Source of the DNA: Symbiodinium natans
Taxonomy: Eukaryota; Sar; Dinophyceae; Suessiales; Symbiodiniaceae
Assembly: GCA_905221605.1 (NCBI GenBank)
Contig: CAJNDS010000935.1
Location: 373,501-437,500, forward strand
Length of the DNA: 64,000 nucleotides
Reading direction: 5' to 3'
The notes beneath the pieces were generated by a model that saw only the letters and a program-made list of their open reading frames with translations, had not been told where the DNA came from and did not search any database. Position numbers and translations under genes: made by a program. This document shows positions 1-11,250 of this stretch, in pieces; position 1 is the stretch's first letter; each line of letters opens with the position of its first letter.

Positions 1-440
1 ATGGTGAAATGGAAGAAAACCGAAACAGCCCTATTCGCGCGGTAAATAAGGGCTTGGAAGTGGAGGACCTCCTAACCGAAGTGTTTCGGGCCACAAGATC
101 CACGGTAACGCGAGGGCACAAACACTTCTTAGCCGAAGTCCCCCACTTCCAAATCCTTCTTCGCGCCGTAAATAATGGCTCAAATTGGTTGAAGCCCAAC
201 ACCCCCCAAATTACAGCGTAGTCAAGGATGTTCCAAAACTACCTTATTCGCGCCGTAAATAAGGATGCTCTCTGTTGGCGCCAAGTGCTTGAAACCCAAA
301 ACCCTTAGCTACGCGATGCTCTCTACTGGTTGAAGTTCACTAAGACCCAAAATGCCTCCACCACAGGGCGGTTAAGGATGCTCCAAGGCCATCTTCTAAT
401 CGCAGGCGTAGTTAGGACGCTCTCTTCTGACTGAACTTGA
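1..440. repeat. Degenerate tandem repeat at window start
   Basis: TTCGCGCSGTAAATAAKGG occurs at 33-52, 158-177 and 246-265, with GATGCTCTCT-type sequence between. The 70-codon plus frame here looks like a chance product of the repeat. Confidence 0.6.
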
Positions 441-493
441 ATAAAAACCTTCATAACTATGCCGTAGTTCAAGATGCTCCCAAATTGCTGAAA

Positions 494-884
494 AGGCAAG
501 GTGCCTAGAGGCATGATTTTCTGCTGCAAACATACAAAAAAAGCATTCTGAGGTATCCAACATGCTGTTTGGCTGGTGTTCATGTACAAACTCTCCAGAA
601 CCATACTTTTGAGTTCAAAACATGTCTAACCCCAAACCTTAAACCTTACTTAATGTTAAGCCTTGAACCCTAGATCTTAACAAAAACGACAAGCCAAGGT
701 GTCTAGAACAACGTTTTTCTTTTTCTGCTGAAACATACCAAAAAGGCATCTTGAAGCTGGTTTCACTTGCAAAACGCAGACCAAACTCTCCAGAACAACA
801 TTCTTTAGCTCAAAACATGCCTAACCTCAAACCTCAAACCTTACTTAAACTTAAATTGAACCCTAGATCTTAACAAAACGGCTA
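494..884. repeat. Tandem duplication, ~195-bp unit
   Basis: Two imperfect copies (about 494-690 and 691-884) share CTGCTGAAACATACCAAAAA-like, CTCCAGAAC and GAACCCTAGATCTTAAC blocks. Confidence 0.75.
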
Positions 885-1136
885 TAAGCCCTGCAACCCT
901 AACACCACCCCCCCCCCCCCCCCCCGCCCCCAACTACAACCCTAAAGGGCCCTAAGGCCTGCAGGGCCTAAACCCCCTTACCCTAACCACCCTTCTTACA
1001 TGCCCTGAATAGCCCGAGAGCCCAAAACCTTTCAGGAGCATTCCGAACATTACAAAAATCATCCAAGTTTTGTTTAGGGCGAAGAACATAACCTAAATCG
1101 CAACATGGACCCTCGTATAGAGTAATGCAGATTCCT

Positions 1137-1223
1137 CTTGGCTGCACTTAGGAGGGTAGCTAAAAATTAAAATTTTAGCTGCCTTATTAAGAAACCCAAT
1201 AAATACGGTAAAGTACCACAAAG
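1137..1223. mobile_element. Family C element with TCCT target duplication
   Basis: CTTGGCTGCACTTAGGAGGG to GGTAAAGTACCACAAAG; TCCT at 1133-1136 and 1224-1227. Internally shorter than the other copies. Confidence 0.75.
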
Positions 1224-1365
1224 TCCTTAAACCCTAAACCCTAGACCCTTAGACCCTTAACTTCGGAGTTTTCGGCTTGGGGGGGGGGGGGGGGGCGACT
1301 GAACTTGAGCAACCCTAAACCCTAAACTCTAAACCCTGAACCCTAAGCCCCAGACCCTTAACTTA

Positions 1366-1462
1366 GGAGCTTTCGGCGGAGGCGCGGTAACTGTGGTGCT
1401 GGTCGTGGTGGTCGTGGTCAGGTCCACCAGATCAATCACAACACCTGGACACTTGCGGAGTT
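1366..1462 (-). CDS. Thr-rich coding exon
   Basis: Between two telomeric arrays the frame reads LRKCPGVVIDLVDLTTTTTT, then STTVTAPPPKAPK. The ordinary leader, the Thr-rich stretch and the Pro tail resemble a stalk region. No start codon; an internal exon if real. Confidence 0.38.
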
Positions 1463-2429
1463 TAGGGTTTAGGGTTAGGGGTTTAGGGTTTAGGGTTTAG
1501 GGTTTAGGGTTTAGGGTTTAGGGTTTAGGGTTTAGGGTTTAGGGTTTAGAGCTCGGGCATGAAAGTTGACGGTTCAGGGCGCACAGGGCGCCCGACTAGA
1601 ACCCCAATTCAAGAATGCACCGGAATCTCAACGCCTAAGCCCGAGCCCCAATAAAAAAGGACTCTTCAGCTGCCCGCAACCCACCGAAACTGGAGACGCT
1701 GCGACCACCACAACGACCATCATTTTCGGGTCCTTTCTTGAGAAAATTAGGGCTCAGAGATTAGGGCTCAGGGCTCAGGTCTCAGGGCTCAGGGGCGGCG
1801 AAGCATCCTTGTCGAGGGTTTAGGGTTTAGGGTTTAGGGTTTAGGGTTTAGGGTTTAGGGTTTAGGGTTTAGGGTTTAGGGTTTAGGGTTTAGGGTTTGC
1901 CCTGAATGTGTAGGGTTGAGGGCTTCAGAAAGAAACAGCACACTGACCAATGAGCTTCAGCAAGTCCCCTCAGCCCGAAACCCTACAGGCCCTAAACCCA
2001 GGAGTGAAAAAGTTATGATTGTGTTTTGAGCGTTTTAAGGGTTTAGGGTTTAGGGGTTTAAGGTTTAGGGTTTAGGGTTAGGGTTTAGGGTTTAGGGGTT
2101 TAGGGGGGGATGGGCGGGGGGGATGGGCAGGGTTAGGGTCCTACCATAGACAATTTCCGTTTTCGTGTGCACGGGCATGTAGCCAGGAAATGAAAGAGAC
2201 ACTGAAGCCCAAAACCCAACACCCTAACCCTTTAAACTTTAAGCCGAAGCCAATTTTTGTCCCTATACCCTGACAGAAGGACAGAAGTGACAGAAGGATA
2301 GGATCTTTGACGGGAAGTAGGTGAGCAACACTAGCACGCTGGACTTGCAGCTAGGGTTTAGGGTTTAGGGTTTAGGGTTTAGGGTTTAGGGTTTAGGGTT
2401 TAGGCTTTAGGCTTTAGGGTTTAGGGTTC

Positions 2430-2520
2430 CCCCGTAGACCAACAATCCTCAATAGGGATTATTGTACCCGCGATTATAATCCCTATTAAGGACTCTCGGG
2501 GGGAATTCTCCCAAGGGTAC
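2430..2520. mobile_element. Family E element
   Basis: Inverted arms CAATCCTCAATAGGGATTAT and ATAATCCCTATTAAGGACT. Confidence 0.65.
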
Positions 2521-2718
2521 ATGAGCCAAACATGGGCATGCTAAGCTCGGGCTTCAAAGTAGCTCCCCTTATTCTGACTTTGGGCCCGAAGTATATACTA
2601 TTTGGGCTTAGGGTTTAGGGTTTAGGGTTTAGGGTTTAGGGTTTAGGGTTTAGGGGATTTGGCATTCCCGAACTATCGCACTTGGGGGCTCTAAACAGTG
2701 AGAATCAAAACCTGGGAC

Positions 2719-2809
2719 TTGCCGCGGCTACGCCGAGCGCCACACCATCTTCCAAAAAGTCGTACGTGTAGTTCGCACCGGCCGGCACGACGATGATCTT
2801 GCTGTACGC
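2719..2809 (-). CDS. Internal exon of unknown protein
   Basis: The frame is AYSKIIVVPAGANYTYDF, then LEDGVALGVAAA. An in-frame TAG just upstream doubles as the AG acceptor (TCCTAG/GCG), and GCAA/GTCCC or CCCAG/GTTTTG could serve as donor. The composition looks like a folded, possibly extracellular domain. No family is recognised. The flanks are telomeric repeat and anonymous DNA. Confidence 0.42.
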
Positions 2810-3300
2810 CTAGGAGATTTCGCACCGGGCTTGGGTTACGCTTTGCCTCGGCCTGGAAGAGCCCAAGGAACCAAAACCCGAGTTACACTGCCTAGAATCC
2901 AAAGTCCCGATGATCCTATGCCGCTACGAAATCTGAAAGCTCCCAACGCTGGAGCCTGATGGCTTAAGGGGAAAACCCTAAACCCTAAAGCCTAAACCCA
3001 AAACCCTAAACCCTGAACCCTGAACCCTGAACCCTAAACCCTGAACCCTAAACCCTGAACCCTGAACCCTGAACCTTAAAACGGGCCAGAGGTAAGAGGT
3101 GTGCGGTGAGCTTTTGTAGGTGGTTGCAGCCGACGAGGGGTATCACACCAAAGCAGAACGCCATGAATATCTTCGAAAGACGAAAAAACCGCAACCCACT
3201 ACATGATAGGGTTCAGGGTTCTACTTTCCAGGGCCCCTATGCTCAAGAACAGAATCTCAACCCTGAGAGCCACCCTCACTGCGTCCAATTACTCCTGAAT

Positions 3301-3449
3301 ACTCCTGATACTACTACTACTACCAGTCCAACCAGTCCTACTAGTACTCGTACTCGTACTAGTACTAGTACTAGTGCTAGTGCTAGTACTACTACGACGA
3401 CGACGACCACCACCACCACCACCACCACCACCACCACCACCACCACCAC
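3301..3449. repeat. Trinucleotide microsatellites
   Basis: (ACT)n/(AGT)n then (ACG)n and about 15 ACC units. On the plus strand this gives a Ser/Thr homopolymer frame (3106-3519); the minus strand gives poly-Trp. Confidence 0.9.
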
Positions 3450-4082
3450 TGCCTGCTATTGCTACGTGTCATTCTCTTCACTGCTATGGTTATTCGTATG
3501 GGAGTTTGTATTCCCCTGACTACTACCCAGTCAAGTGCGAAACCTTCTAGTGCTTGGGTGAACCTGATGTTCTGAGGCGAGTTGAGGCTTTCTCTAAACC
3601 TTAAACCATCGATCATAGGTTTAGTTTAGGTTTTGGGGTTCCTGTTTCCGGTATAGCTGGGAGCCCTGCAAACGCCGGCATGCTGATGGTAATCGAGTAG
3701 AGGTTCTCTTCGCAGCAAATTGGAGGAGTGGTGCCTCAGCTTGAACCCAACACCCTAAAGGCCCTAAAACCCTCCTCATTACTCTGATGGCTGTTGCGTT
3801 ACTACTTTACTACTACCACCGTTGTGACTGTTACAAGAAAAGTTATGTCTTGCTTATACAGTAAACCCCATAGTCTCAAGCTCGTAGAACCCCCCCATAC
3901 CCAAAGTAGGGGAACCTTGTGTTGCCAGTGTAAGTGTAAGTGCACTTGGCGTTTGTCGAGATAGATTCGACAGATCGTTTCCATTTAGGTTGCGACACTG
4001 ACTTAATGTCGTCATGGCTAGAACCCTGTAACTTCCCATGCCTGAGAAAGACATTGAGAAAAAGTCTGCAGCCAAGACCCTA

Positions 4083-4210
4083 CTTGGAGGTTCAGGGTAC
4101 TCATTAACCAATTATAACTGTACTTGTAACCATATTGGCGCACATAAAGGGCTTACAAGTGGGCTATAAGTACAGTTAGAATTGGTTCATAAGTACCATG
4201 AACCTCCAAG
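4083..4210. mobile_element. Family D element (TA-flanked)
   Basis: CTTGGAGGTTCAGGGTAC to GTACCATGAACCTCCAAG with long inverted arms continuing to ATAACTGTAC; TA on both sides, a mariner/MITE-like look. Confidence 0.8.
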
Positions 4211-4519
4211 TAAACCCCCCAATGGCTTAGTGAGTGCGTAAGGACTACAGTTAAACTGGTTTTTTAACTGTTCAACCCTCATGAGCCCTACAAGTGTAAC
4301 CTAGTCTCGAGCTCACTGGCTAAGCTATCAGTCACGCGGAAAAATGGCACATTTTTGGGTTATACTTCTCCGAATCCTACAACCCATACTCCATACCTTC
4401 TCAGCACCCAAGCTAGACCCCCCCTAAACCCGGAGCACCCTTAAAGCTTGAAAGGGAGATGCCGCACAGAGCTCGGTGTACCAGGCTGCATCTGCGCAGA
4501 GTTTGAAACCCTTTGAGCC

Positions 4520-4566
4520 CCAAGCCCTAAACCCTAGGGTTTAGGGTTTCGGGCTTAGGGTTTAGG
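4520..4566. repeat. Head-to-head telomeric junction
   Basis: CCCTAAACCCTAGGGTTTAGGGTT: repeats of opposite polarity meet without spacer. A similar join is at 15822-15850. Confidence 0.85.
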
Positions 4567-5142
4567 AGTTTTGAACCCAGAAAGCCATAGGCTAAAACTC
4601 CCCCCTCCCCCCTCCCCCCAAAACAAAAAGCTTCAGGGGTAATGGTTCATAAAGTTCTTAAAGGTTCGTGCCGCTCCATCCGTAGTATAGAGCTTAGGGT
4701 CGAGGGTTGAAGGCTTACAAGGCGACCGTGCGGACTAAATGAAACGTAAAACGGCTTCTGGTCCATATACCTTAAGAGGGATTATGCTTGCTGAGGGCAT
4801 GTAACTCCCGTAAACTCCCAACTCCAAACCGTAAACCCTGGGCCCTCTGCAGGGACGATTTGGTCCCCAAGGTATACCAACCCTAATTACCAGCACCAAA
4901 ACTCTCAGCCTGCCGTGCGGCTCTTGCTGGTGTGTCCAAGAACTGTGGCGTCCTTCGGGATGTGACCACCTCGGCGCATCTCCGCGCGTCCAGGGCAGAT
5001 GTCACAAAGTGACGTGCGAGTGTGAAGCTCGGGCCTTTCGGGCTTTTGGGGCGTCTGTGGCTCTGAATTTAGGGTTTCGCGCCACCCTAAACCCTAAACC
5101 CTAAACCCTAAAGGACGGCTTTCTGGGTGCTTTCGGGCTTCA

Positions 5143-5237
5143 GAGCCTTGGGGTGGGGAGCGCTCCGGCGGCCACATCCCTGAGGCCAGCCGGCGCATCG
5201 TGAGGCAAGGTGATCGAGCTGAGTATCAGGAACGTCT
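5143..5237 (-). CDS. Possible internal exon
   Basis: The frame reads ILSSITLPHDAPAGLRDVAA, then GALPTPRL and a stop. Other minus frames are also partly open. It sits between a telomeric array and an inverted-repeat element (5260-5377). Low support. Confidence 0.22.
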
Positions 5238-5259
5238 ATACGGACGACCCTTGTAGCCC

Positions 5260-5377
5260 TATATGAAGCAGGGTATATATTTCTTGTAAAGGACACCAGG
5301 TATATACACTCGCCAATATTAAAAAGGAACCTTATATACACTCACCAAAAGCGGTAATGTAAACCCTGCTTCATATG
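5260..5377. mobile_element. Inverted-repeat element
   Basis: TATATGAAGCAGGGTATAT to AAACCCTGCTTCATATG; AT-rich centre. Confidence 0.65.
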
Positions 5378-5469
5378 GAGCCAAATTACAAAACAAGAAC
5401 AATCCGCTGTCCGCGGAACCCAAACATCCATCAGAATGGTCTATGTACACCCAGTATCTAGCAGGTGTA

Positions 5470-5577
5470 CGTGGAGGTTCATGGTACTTATTCACCAATC
5501 ATAACCGTACGTATAACTGTACCTATAACCACAGTACAGTTCTAATACTTGTTTAATAAGTACCATGAACCTCCAAG
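5470..5577. mobile_element. Family D element
   Basis: GTGGAGGTTCATGGTACTTA to TAAGTACCATGAACCTCCAAG-type end, 40-nt inverted arms. Confidence 0.8.
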
Positions 5578-5639
5578 CACCCTAAACCCTAAACCCTAAA
5601 CCCCAAACCCTAAACCCTAAACCCTAAACCCCAAAATCT

Positions 5640-5787
5640 AGCAAGGGTACAGCAACAACTCGCTGGCAGGCCACAGTCGTCCACCGGCAGCACCACGTAG
5701 CCGTCCAGCACGCTCTCGTCCACAACCCCATTGACCATGTTTGGCCCGAATACCACCGTGCCTGCGGCTGAGGGCTGCGGGCCCGAA
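5640..5787 (-). CDS. Internal exon of unknown protein
   Basis: The frame contains SAAGTVVFGPNMVNGVVDES, then VLDGYVVLPVDDCGLPAS. Acceptor-like CCGCAG/GCACG and donor-like GCCA/GCGAGT sit at its ends. Telomeric repeats flank it directly on both sides and supply the remainder of the open frame. Not recognised; a beta-rich domain is plausible. Confidence 0.4.
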
Positions 5788-7658
5788 ACCCGCAACCCGA
5801 AACCCTAAACCCTAAACCCTAAACCCTAAACCTTAAACCCAAAACCCAAAACCCAAAACCCAAAACCCTAAACCCTAAACCCTAAACAAAACACCAACCC
5901 CCCAAACCCCAAACACTAAACCCGAACCCCTGAACCCTAAACAGAACTCCCTGCAACATGCTTGACCCTCCTCGGATCCCCCTGATATTAACCCCCCCCC
6001 CCTACCCCCCAATATAAAAATTACCCCTACTATGGTTACATTAGAGAAAGGGGGGGGGGTATATAATTTTTGGGGGGTAGGGGGGTGTTGAATATTCGGG
6101 GGGAAGGGTTTATAGGGGCCTTAATGATTAGAATGGCTCCGGGTTTTGGTGCTGAAAGGCCGCAAGGTATAACCTTAAACCCTGAACCCCAAATCCCACA
6201 CCCGACACCCGATGGACTTCAGGGGAACACCCAGCACCCAGAACTCATAAATCGCAAAACTTAACCCTCACACCCCCCAAATTGCGGTCCACGTAGCCCA
6301 ACCCTTCCCCAAGCCTTAAGCCCTAAAACCCTACTAACCAGAAACCCACCCCGAAGCTTAAACAAAAACAAACAACAAGAATCCTTCAAACCCCAAACCG
6401 CCTCAACCCCAAAACCATACAGTCTCGAAACCCATATTCCACTGAACAGGCAATACCAGAACCATGGGCGGGGGTTCCTAACTTCTGGCACCTTTTGGGT
6501 CTCCCTGTTGAGCACGGCACCCTGAGCAAGAGGAGGCCCTAAACCCTAAACTCTAAACCCCTACCCCCCAAACCCCTGAACCCCTAAACCCCTGAGCCCT
6601 AAACCCTTTAATTCCTAAACCCCAAGCCCTAAACCCCCTAAGCCCCCAAACCCCAAACCCGAAAGTGCAAACCCTAAAACAGAAAACCCTAAACCAAGCC
6701 ACAAGCCCCAAACCCTAAACCCTGAACCCTCAACCCTAAACCACCCCTAAACCCTAAACCCTAAACCCTAAACCCTAAACCCTAAACCCTAAACCCTAAA
6801 CCCTAAACCCTAAACCCTAAACCCTAAACCACCCAAGGGATGTGATTCCTCCGAAGTCCCCGGTCTTCTCATCGGTGTCGTTGAATCCTGCATCGCCTCG
6901 GTCTTTTGGGTGCACTTTCTTTTTTGGGGGTGGGTGGGTGGGGCATCTTTTTTTGAATGTGTATGTTTTGGGGGGGTTTGGGGGGGGGGGGGGGGGGGGG
7001 ATGGGGTGCAGGGTTCTAGAGCTCTGGGTTTTGGGTTTTGGGTTTAGGGTTTGGGGTTCAGGGTTTGGGGTTTAGCAATTGGGGAACCCTAAACCGTAAA
7101 TTCTAAACCCCCTCAAGTACCCTCAAGGTATCTTCCTTGGCCAACCAGAAAGTCACCACAAGGAGCTCACACAAGGCCTCCCGGAAGACTGGGCTTAGAG
7201 CTTGCGTTGGGAGTTCAGGTTTCGGGGTTTCGAGGTGTAACCCTAAACCCTGAACCCGAAACCCGAAACCCTAAACTGCTGGGGCTCAGCGTTGTTCAAG
7301 AGCTTGGGACCCAGCAAACGCGGCACTGGATGTAGGACTGAGCTGCATGCCTTGCAGTTTTGCCGGAGCGGGAACTGAAACCAATGAGAAAGAAAAGCAT
7401 AGGGTTTAGGGTTCAGGGTTTAGGGTTTAGGGTTTGGGGTTTAGGGTGACTTTCTTCTGGCTCGAAACTTTGCGGCTGAAGGCTTGGGGGTTGTGTTTGC
7501 TTGGGGAGGCTGAGGTCTTAGAGAGTTGGGTTTAGGGTTTAGGGTTTGGGGTTTGGGGTTTAGGGTTTAATTAGGGTTTAGGGTTTAGGGTTTAGGGTTT
7601 AGGGTCATAGCCTGGGTTCAGGTCTGGTTCTGCCTCGCGGCCGCGGCACACTGACACT

Positions 7659-7687
7659 GGGGGGGGGGGGGGGGGGGGGGGGGGGGG
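7659..7687 (+). repeat. 29-bp poly-G tract
   Basis: The longest of about twenty G or C homopolymers (others at 907-924, 1279-1296, 18193-18216, 31136-31154, 31211-31228, 45651-45668, 55935-55953). Confidence 0.9.
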
Positions 7688-7740
7688 TATGTGCACAAGC
7701 TTCAAGAGTGGGCCACGTTGGGGTGTTCTTACTTAGCAGA

Positions 7741-7832
7741 TCTAAATAGGGATTAAAGTTTCCTTAATAGGGATTATAGAACCCTCTATGATAATCCCTA
7801 TTCAGGACTGCTAGCATAAGGGGGAGCATCCC
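7741..7832. mobile_element. Family E element
   Basis: CCTTAATAGGGATTATAG and ATAATCCCTATTCAGGACTG, outer part AAGGGGGAGCATCCC. Confidence 0.7.
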
Positions 7833-8379
7833 AAATAATGGGCCACTTCTAACGTCCGACGAGGATAGGAGGTTTCGGGTACTTACCGGGAGCCTGACTG
7901 TAGCTTGCTACCTGCATTCGACTCGAGGTTGTTCATTTCAGGATACCCTAAGCCCTAAACCCTAAGGCACCCTAAACCCTAAACCCTAAACCCTAAACCC
8001 TAAACCCTAAACCCTAAACCCTAAACCCTAAACCGACACATCCTAAACCCCAATGCGCCTGCAGCTCTCGGCCAATTCCTCACTATCAACCCTGTAGGCC
8101 CCATAAGCCCCATAAACCTGCCCAGACGTTCAGCCACAAGAAAGGGTTTAGGGTTTAGGGCCTTTAGGGTTTAGGGTTTAGGGCCTTTAGGGTTTAGGGT
8201 TTAGGGTTTAGGGTTTAATGTTTAGGGTTTAGGGTTTAGGGTTTAGGGCTTAAGGTCTTGGAGTTTTGGGTGGCTTGAGGGTTCTAAGGCTACAGGACTG
8301 TGGGGCTGAACCGTGTTAGGGGTACAGGGTCGAAGGATCGCGAACAGGCGGGCTCCTTGAGCCCCCCCTATGTGTCTTC

Positions 8380-8488
8380 CCGTGGGAGGCTCGTCCTTGT
8401 ACTAAGAGTCCTTAATAGGGATTCTACTAGGGGGGACCTACAATCCCTATTAAGGACTGTAAGTACAAGGGGGAGAGCATCCCAAGTC
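8380..8488. mobile_element. Family E element
   Basis: Arms CTTGTACTAAGAGTCCTTAA and TTAAGGACTGTAAGTACAAG. Confidence 0.72.
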
Positions 8489-9399
8489 TACCCTTTTCAA
8501 CCCAGGGCTTGCTGGTGCTTCCCTGACCTCTTTTGACCGAGTAAGTCTGCTTCGTATCGCCCGGAAACCCTATTGCTTCCTAAGTCAAGAGGCCTTTCAA
8601 GCAATTGCCAAGATATGCCAAACACCCTAAACCCTAAACCCTAAACCCTAAACCCTAAACTCTAAACTCTAAACCCTAAACCCTAAGCATCACAGCCGCG
8701 CGCGCGAAAGAAGCGTCACCCTAAACCCTAAACCCTAAAGCCTGCTAACCTGAAACCTTAAAGCCTAAACCCTATCAAAAGCCCTAAGCCCTAACCTGAA
8801 ACCTTAAAGCCTAAACCCTATCAATAGCCCTAAGCCCAAAGCCCTAAGCCCTAAGCCCGAAGCACGAAGCCCGAAGCACGAAGCCCGAAGCCCTAAACCC
8901 TAAACCCTAAGCCCTAAGCCCTAAACCCTAAACCCTAAACCCAAACCCTAAACCCTAAAAAACCCTAAACCCTAAACCCTAAACCCTAAACCCTATCAAA
9001 GCCAGGGTGCAACTCCTTGGTCATGACGGTGGCTCCCTGAACAGAGAGGACAGCTCGAGATGATGCCACTTGATTGGAAGAGCCCTTCTTCGGTTTAGGG
9101 TTTAGGGTTTAGGGTTTAGGGTTTAGGGTTTAGGGTTTAGGGTTTAGGGTTTGGGTTTAGGGTTTAGGGTTTAGGGTTTAGGGTTTAGGGTTTAGGGTTT
9201 AGGGTTTAGGGTTTGGGGTTTAGGGTTTTGTGCTGTCCACTACGAACGCTCGCCCTAAGCCCTAAGCCCTAAGCCCTAAACCCTAAACCCTAAACCCTAA
9301 AACCCTAAATCCTAAACCCTAAGCCCTGAGCCCTCAATTGGCCACTTGAAGTCAAGGCTGGGCTGCATTTGGGATCTTCTGCTGAACCCCCTTAAGAAC

Positions 9400-9715
9400 T
9401 TACCTACCGAAGACGTCTTGAGCTCGAGTTTTGCGCCAAAATAGGGCTTCGCGCGGCCTCGCCACGACTGGATGCCACAAAGACCGGGTCGTCAGCGTGC
9501 AGGAGGACAGGAACCCTATCCACTTGAAGCAGGTCCAGAGCCCGTGCGCAGGTAGCTTCACTAGGAATGGGGTATCCAAGTCTGATGCACTCTGCAATAT
9601 TTCCTGCAGCAGCTTGATCAGGTGTCCCAGGGCCGGACCAAACATGTGTAGTCCATGCTTCCGGGACCCACCCACTTGTCGCAATGCCGCACTTCTCGTC
9701 GCGCAGTTTCTTCAC
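9400..9715 (-). CDS. Unknown protein, candidate exon
   Basis: A 103-codon frame with balanced composition: KLRDEKCGIATSGWVPEAW, then PGTPDQAAAGNIAECIRLGY, PIPSEATCARALDLLQVDRV and PVLLHADDPVFVASSRGE. Among the overlapping frames this reads most like a globular protein. The ATG at 9715 may be internal, because telomeric sequence lies close upstream and downstream. No family recognised. Confidence 0.4.
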
Positions 9716-10863
9716 TAGGGTATTCGGGAGGAGGCAGGATTTAGGAGTTAGGGTTCAGGGTTTAGGGGTTTTCGTAGGGCTTAACTGGACGGGAACAGGG
9801 ACATGGCTGGGAGCAGAAAAAGATGTGTCTCCTTTTGATAGGGTGGTTTGAGGTTTAGGGTTTAGGGTTTAGGGTTTATGGGATAGAACCCTAAACCCGA
9901 AAAAGAGAGAATAGTTCTAGTACCTGGTGTGGGGCTTGGCCGCGCGAGCATGCGATAGGGAGCGCGCACCTGAATCCAAAGAAAGGTGCGAACTCTGAAC
10001 CCGAAACCTGATATAACTTGCACATAGACCCTACCCAAACCCTAAACCCTAAACCCTAAACCCTAAACCCTAAACCCTAAACCCTAAACCCTAAACCCTA
10101 AACCCTAAACCCTAAACCCTAAACCCTCAACTCCACTATTCATTATTGGGAGCACGATTGGCCTGCTCTGGGCAGAACCACGTGTAGGTGCCCGCTGCGA
10201 TGCAGCCAGACAGGTCGCTGCTGCTCCTGTCAGGAAGGTTAGGGTTTAGGGTCTCCCTAAGCCCAAAACCCCAAACCCTAAACCCTAAACTCTAAACCCT
10301 GTCAAGGTCTTAGTACTACCAGGACTTGGAACAGGAAGTCTGACCAGAACCCAACACCGTTTTTTTCCGTCCACGTGCTAAATTCGGGATCACGTTACTG
10401 TTGGGGAGTGCGGGGCTTGGGGTATGGGGCTTTGGTACCAACGAGTGCCTTTAGTTCTGGGTAGTGTTGGGTATCCGCTTCTTTCGCCGCCGTGGAGGGT
10501 TTGTCACTCTTCTAAACTGGGAGTGGTCGGGGGGGATGGGGGGTGAGGGGTCAATTACATGCGGAACACGCGAATGCTATAGGTATTTACAGCGTTTTCT
10601 CTTTGCTGTCCGTGTCGACGGGACCTGGGTGGGGGTGGGGGGGAAGGGGGAGGGTGATAACGTGCGGAACAAACCGACATCCCCGAGCATCCATGCCAGT
10701 TACGCCCTACTCGCTTCGGCGTTTTTTTGGCTCAGGGCGAACTCAAATCTACGAAATCTAGGCTTTCAAGGGCTTGGGTTGACTCCCTCTGAACTTTTCA
10801 CCTGCAGCATTACGCCGCTCAGATTGAGCCATCCCAGCGATTGCCACGTATACCCTAAACCGG

Positions 10864-10971
10864 CTTGGTAGCCCAGGAACCAGCTTGTAATAAGGGTACC
10901 TTTTTTGGGTTGGCCAGTGTAAGTGAACCCAGAACAAAAAAAGGGGTCAAGGGAACCACTGGGCTACCAAG
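10864..10971. mobile_element. Family A element
   Basis: Inverted ends CTTGGTAGCCCAG and CTGGGCTACCAAG around a core with GGGTACC...GGGTTGG...GTGAACCCAGAAC. GT and AG next to the ends make it intron-like on either strand. Confidence 0.8.
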
Positions 10972-11127
10972 TCTAAAACCTACACGAAAACCCTGCGGCT
11001 TTGCGAGCCACGAGCATTTTCTTCTACTCCGTCACAGGGGGATCGAAGCTGCTGTCGCAGATCCGGCGAAGATGCCCAAGGGCCCTTCAGGTTTAGGGCT
11101 TCGGGCTTAAGGCTTAGGGTTTAGGGT

Positions 11128-11250
11128 CCGAACGTCGAGCGAGAGCAGCCAGCGACGTGGCGAACTCTGACGTAATGAGGTTTTGGAGTAGTTCTTGAGG
11201 CTAACCTGCGGAACTCTTTCGCCAATGGCTCATGGTTTCTTGGAGGTTCA
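11128..11250 (-). CDS. Possible internal exon
   Basis: The minus frame gives EPLAKEFRRLASRTTPKPHY, then VRVRHVAGCSRSTFG, running into telomeric repeat. Not recognised. Confidence 0.22.

Larger units (their letters stand above)
5891..9399. other. Gene-poor repeat region
   Basis: Telomeric arrays of both polarities, poly-G, two family E elements and short anonymous islands. Plus frames at 6070-6264, 6842-7075 and 8300-8536 are built partly from repeats and are not supported. Confidence 0.6.

Noticed and set aside
3106-3519. 137-codon plus-strand frame with poly-Ser/Thr
   Set aside because: The bulk is an ACT/ACG/ACC microsatellite; the same DNA gives poly-Trp on the minus strand. No independent coding support.
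6842-7075. Gly/Phe-rich plus frame
   Set aside because: Encoded by a poly-G run and TTTAGGG-like repeat.
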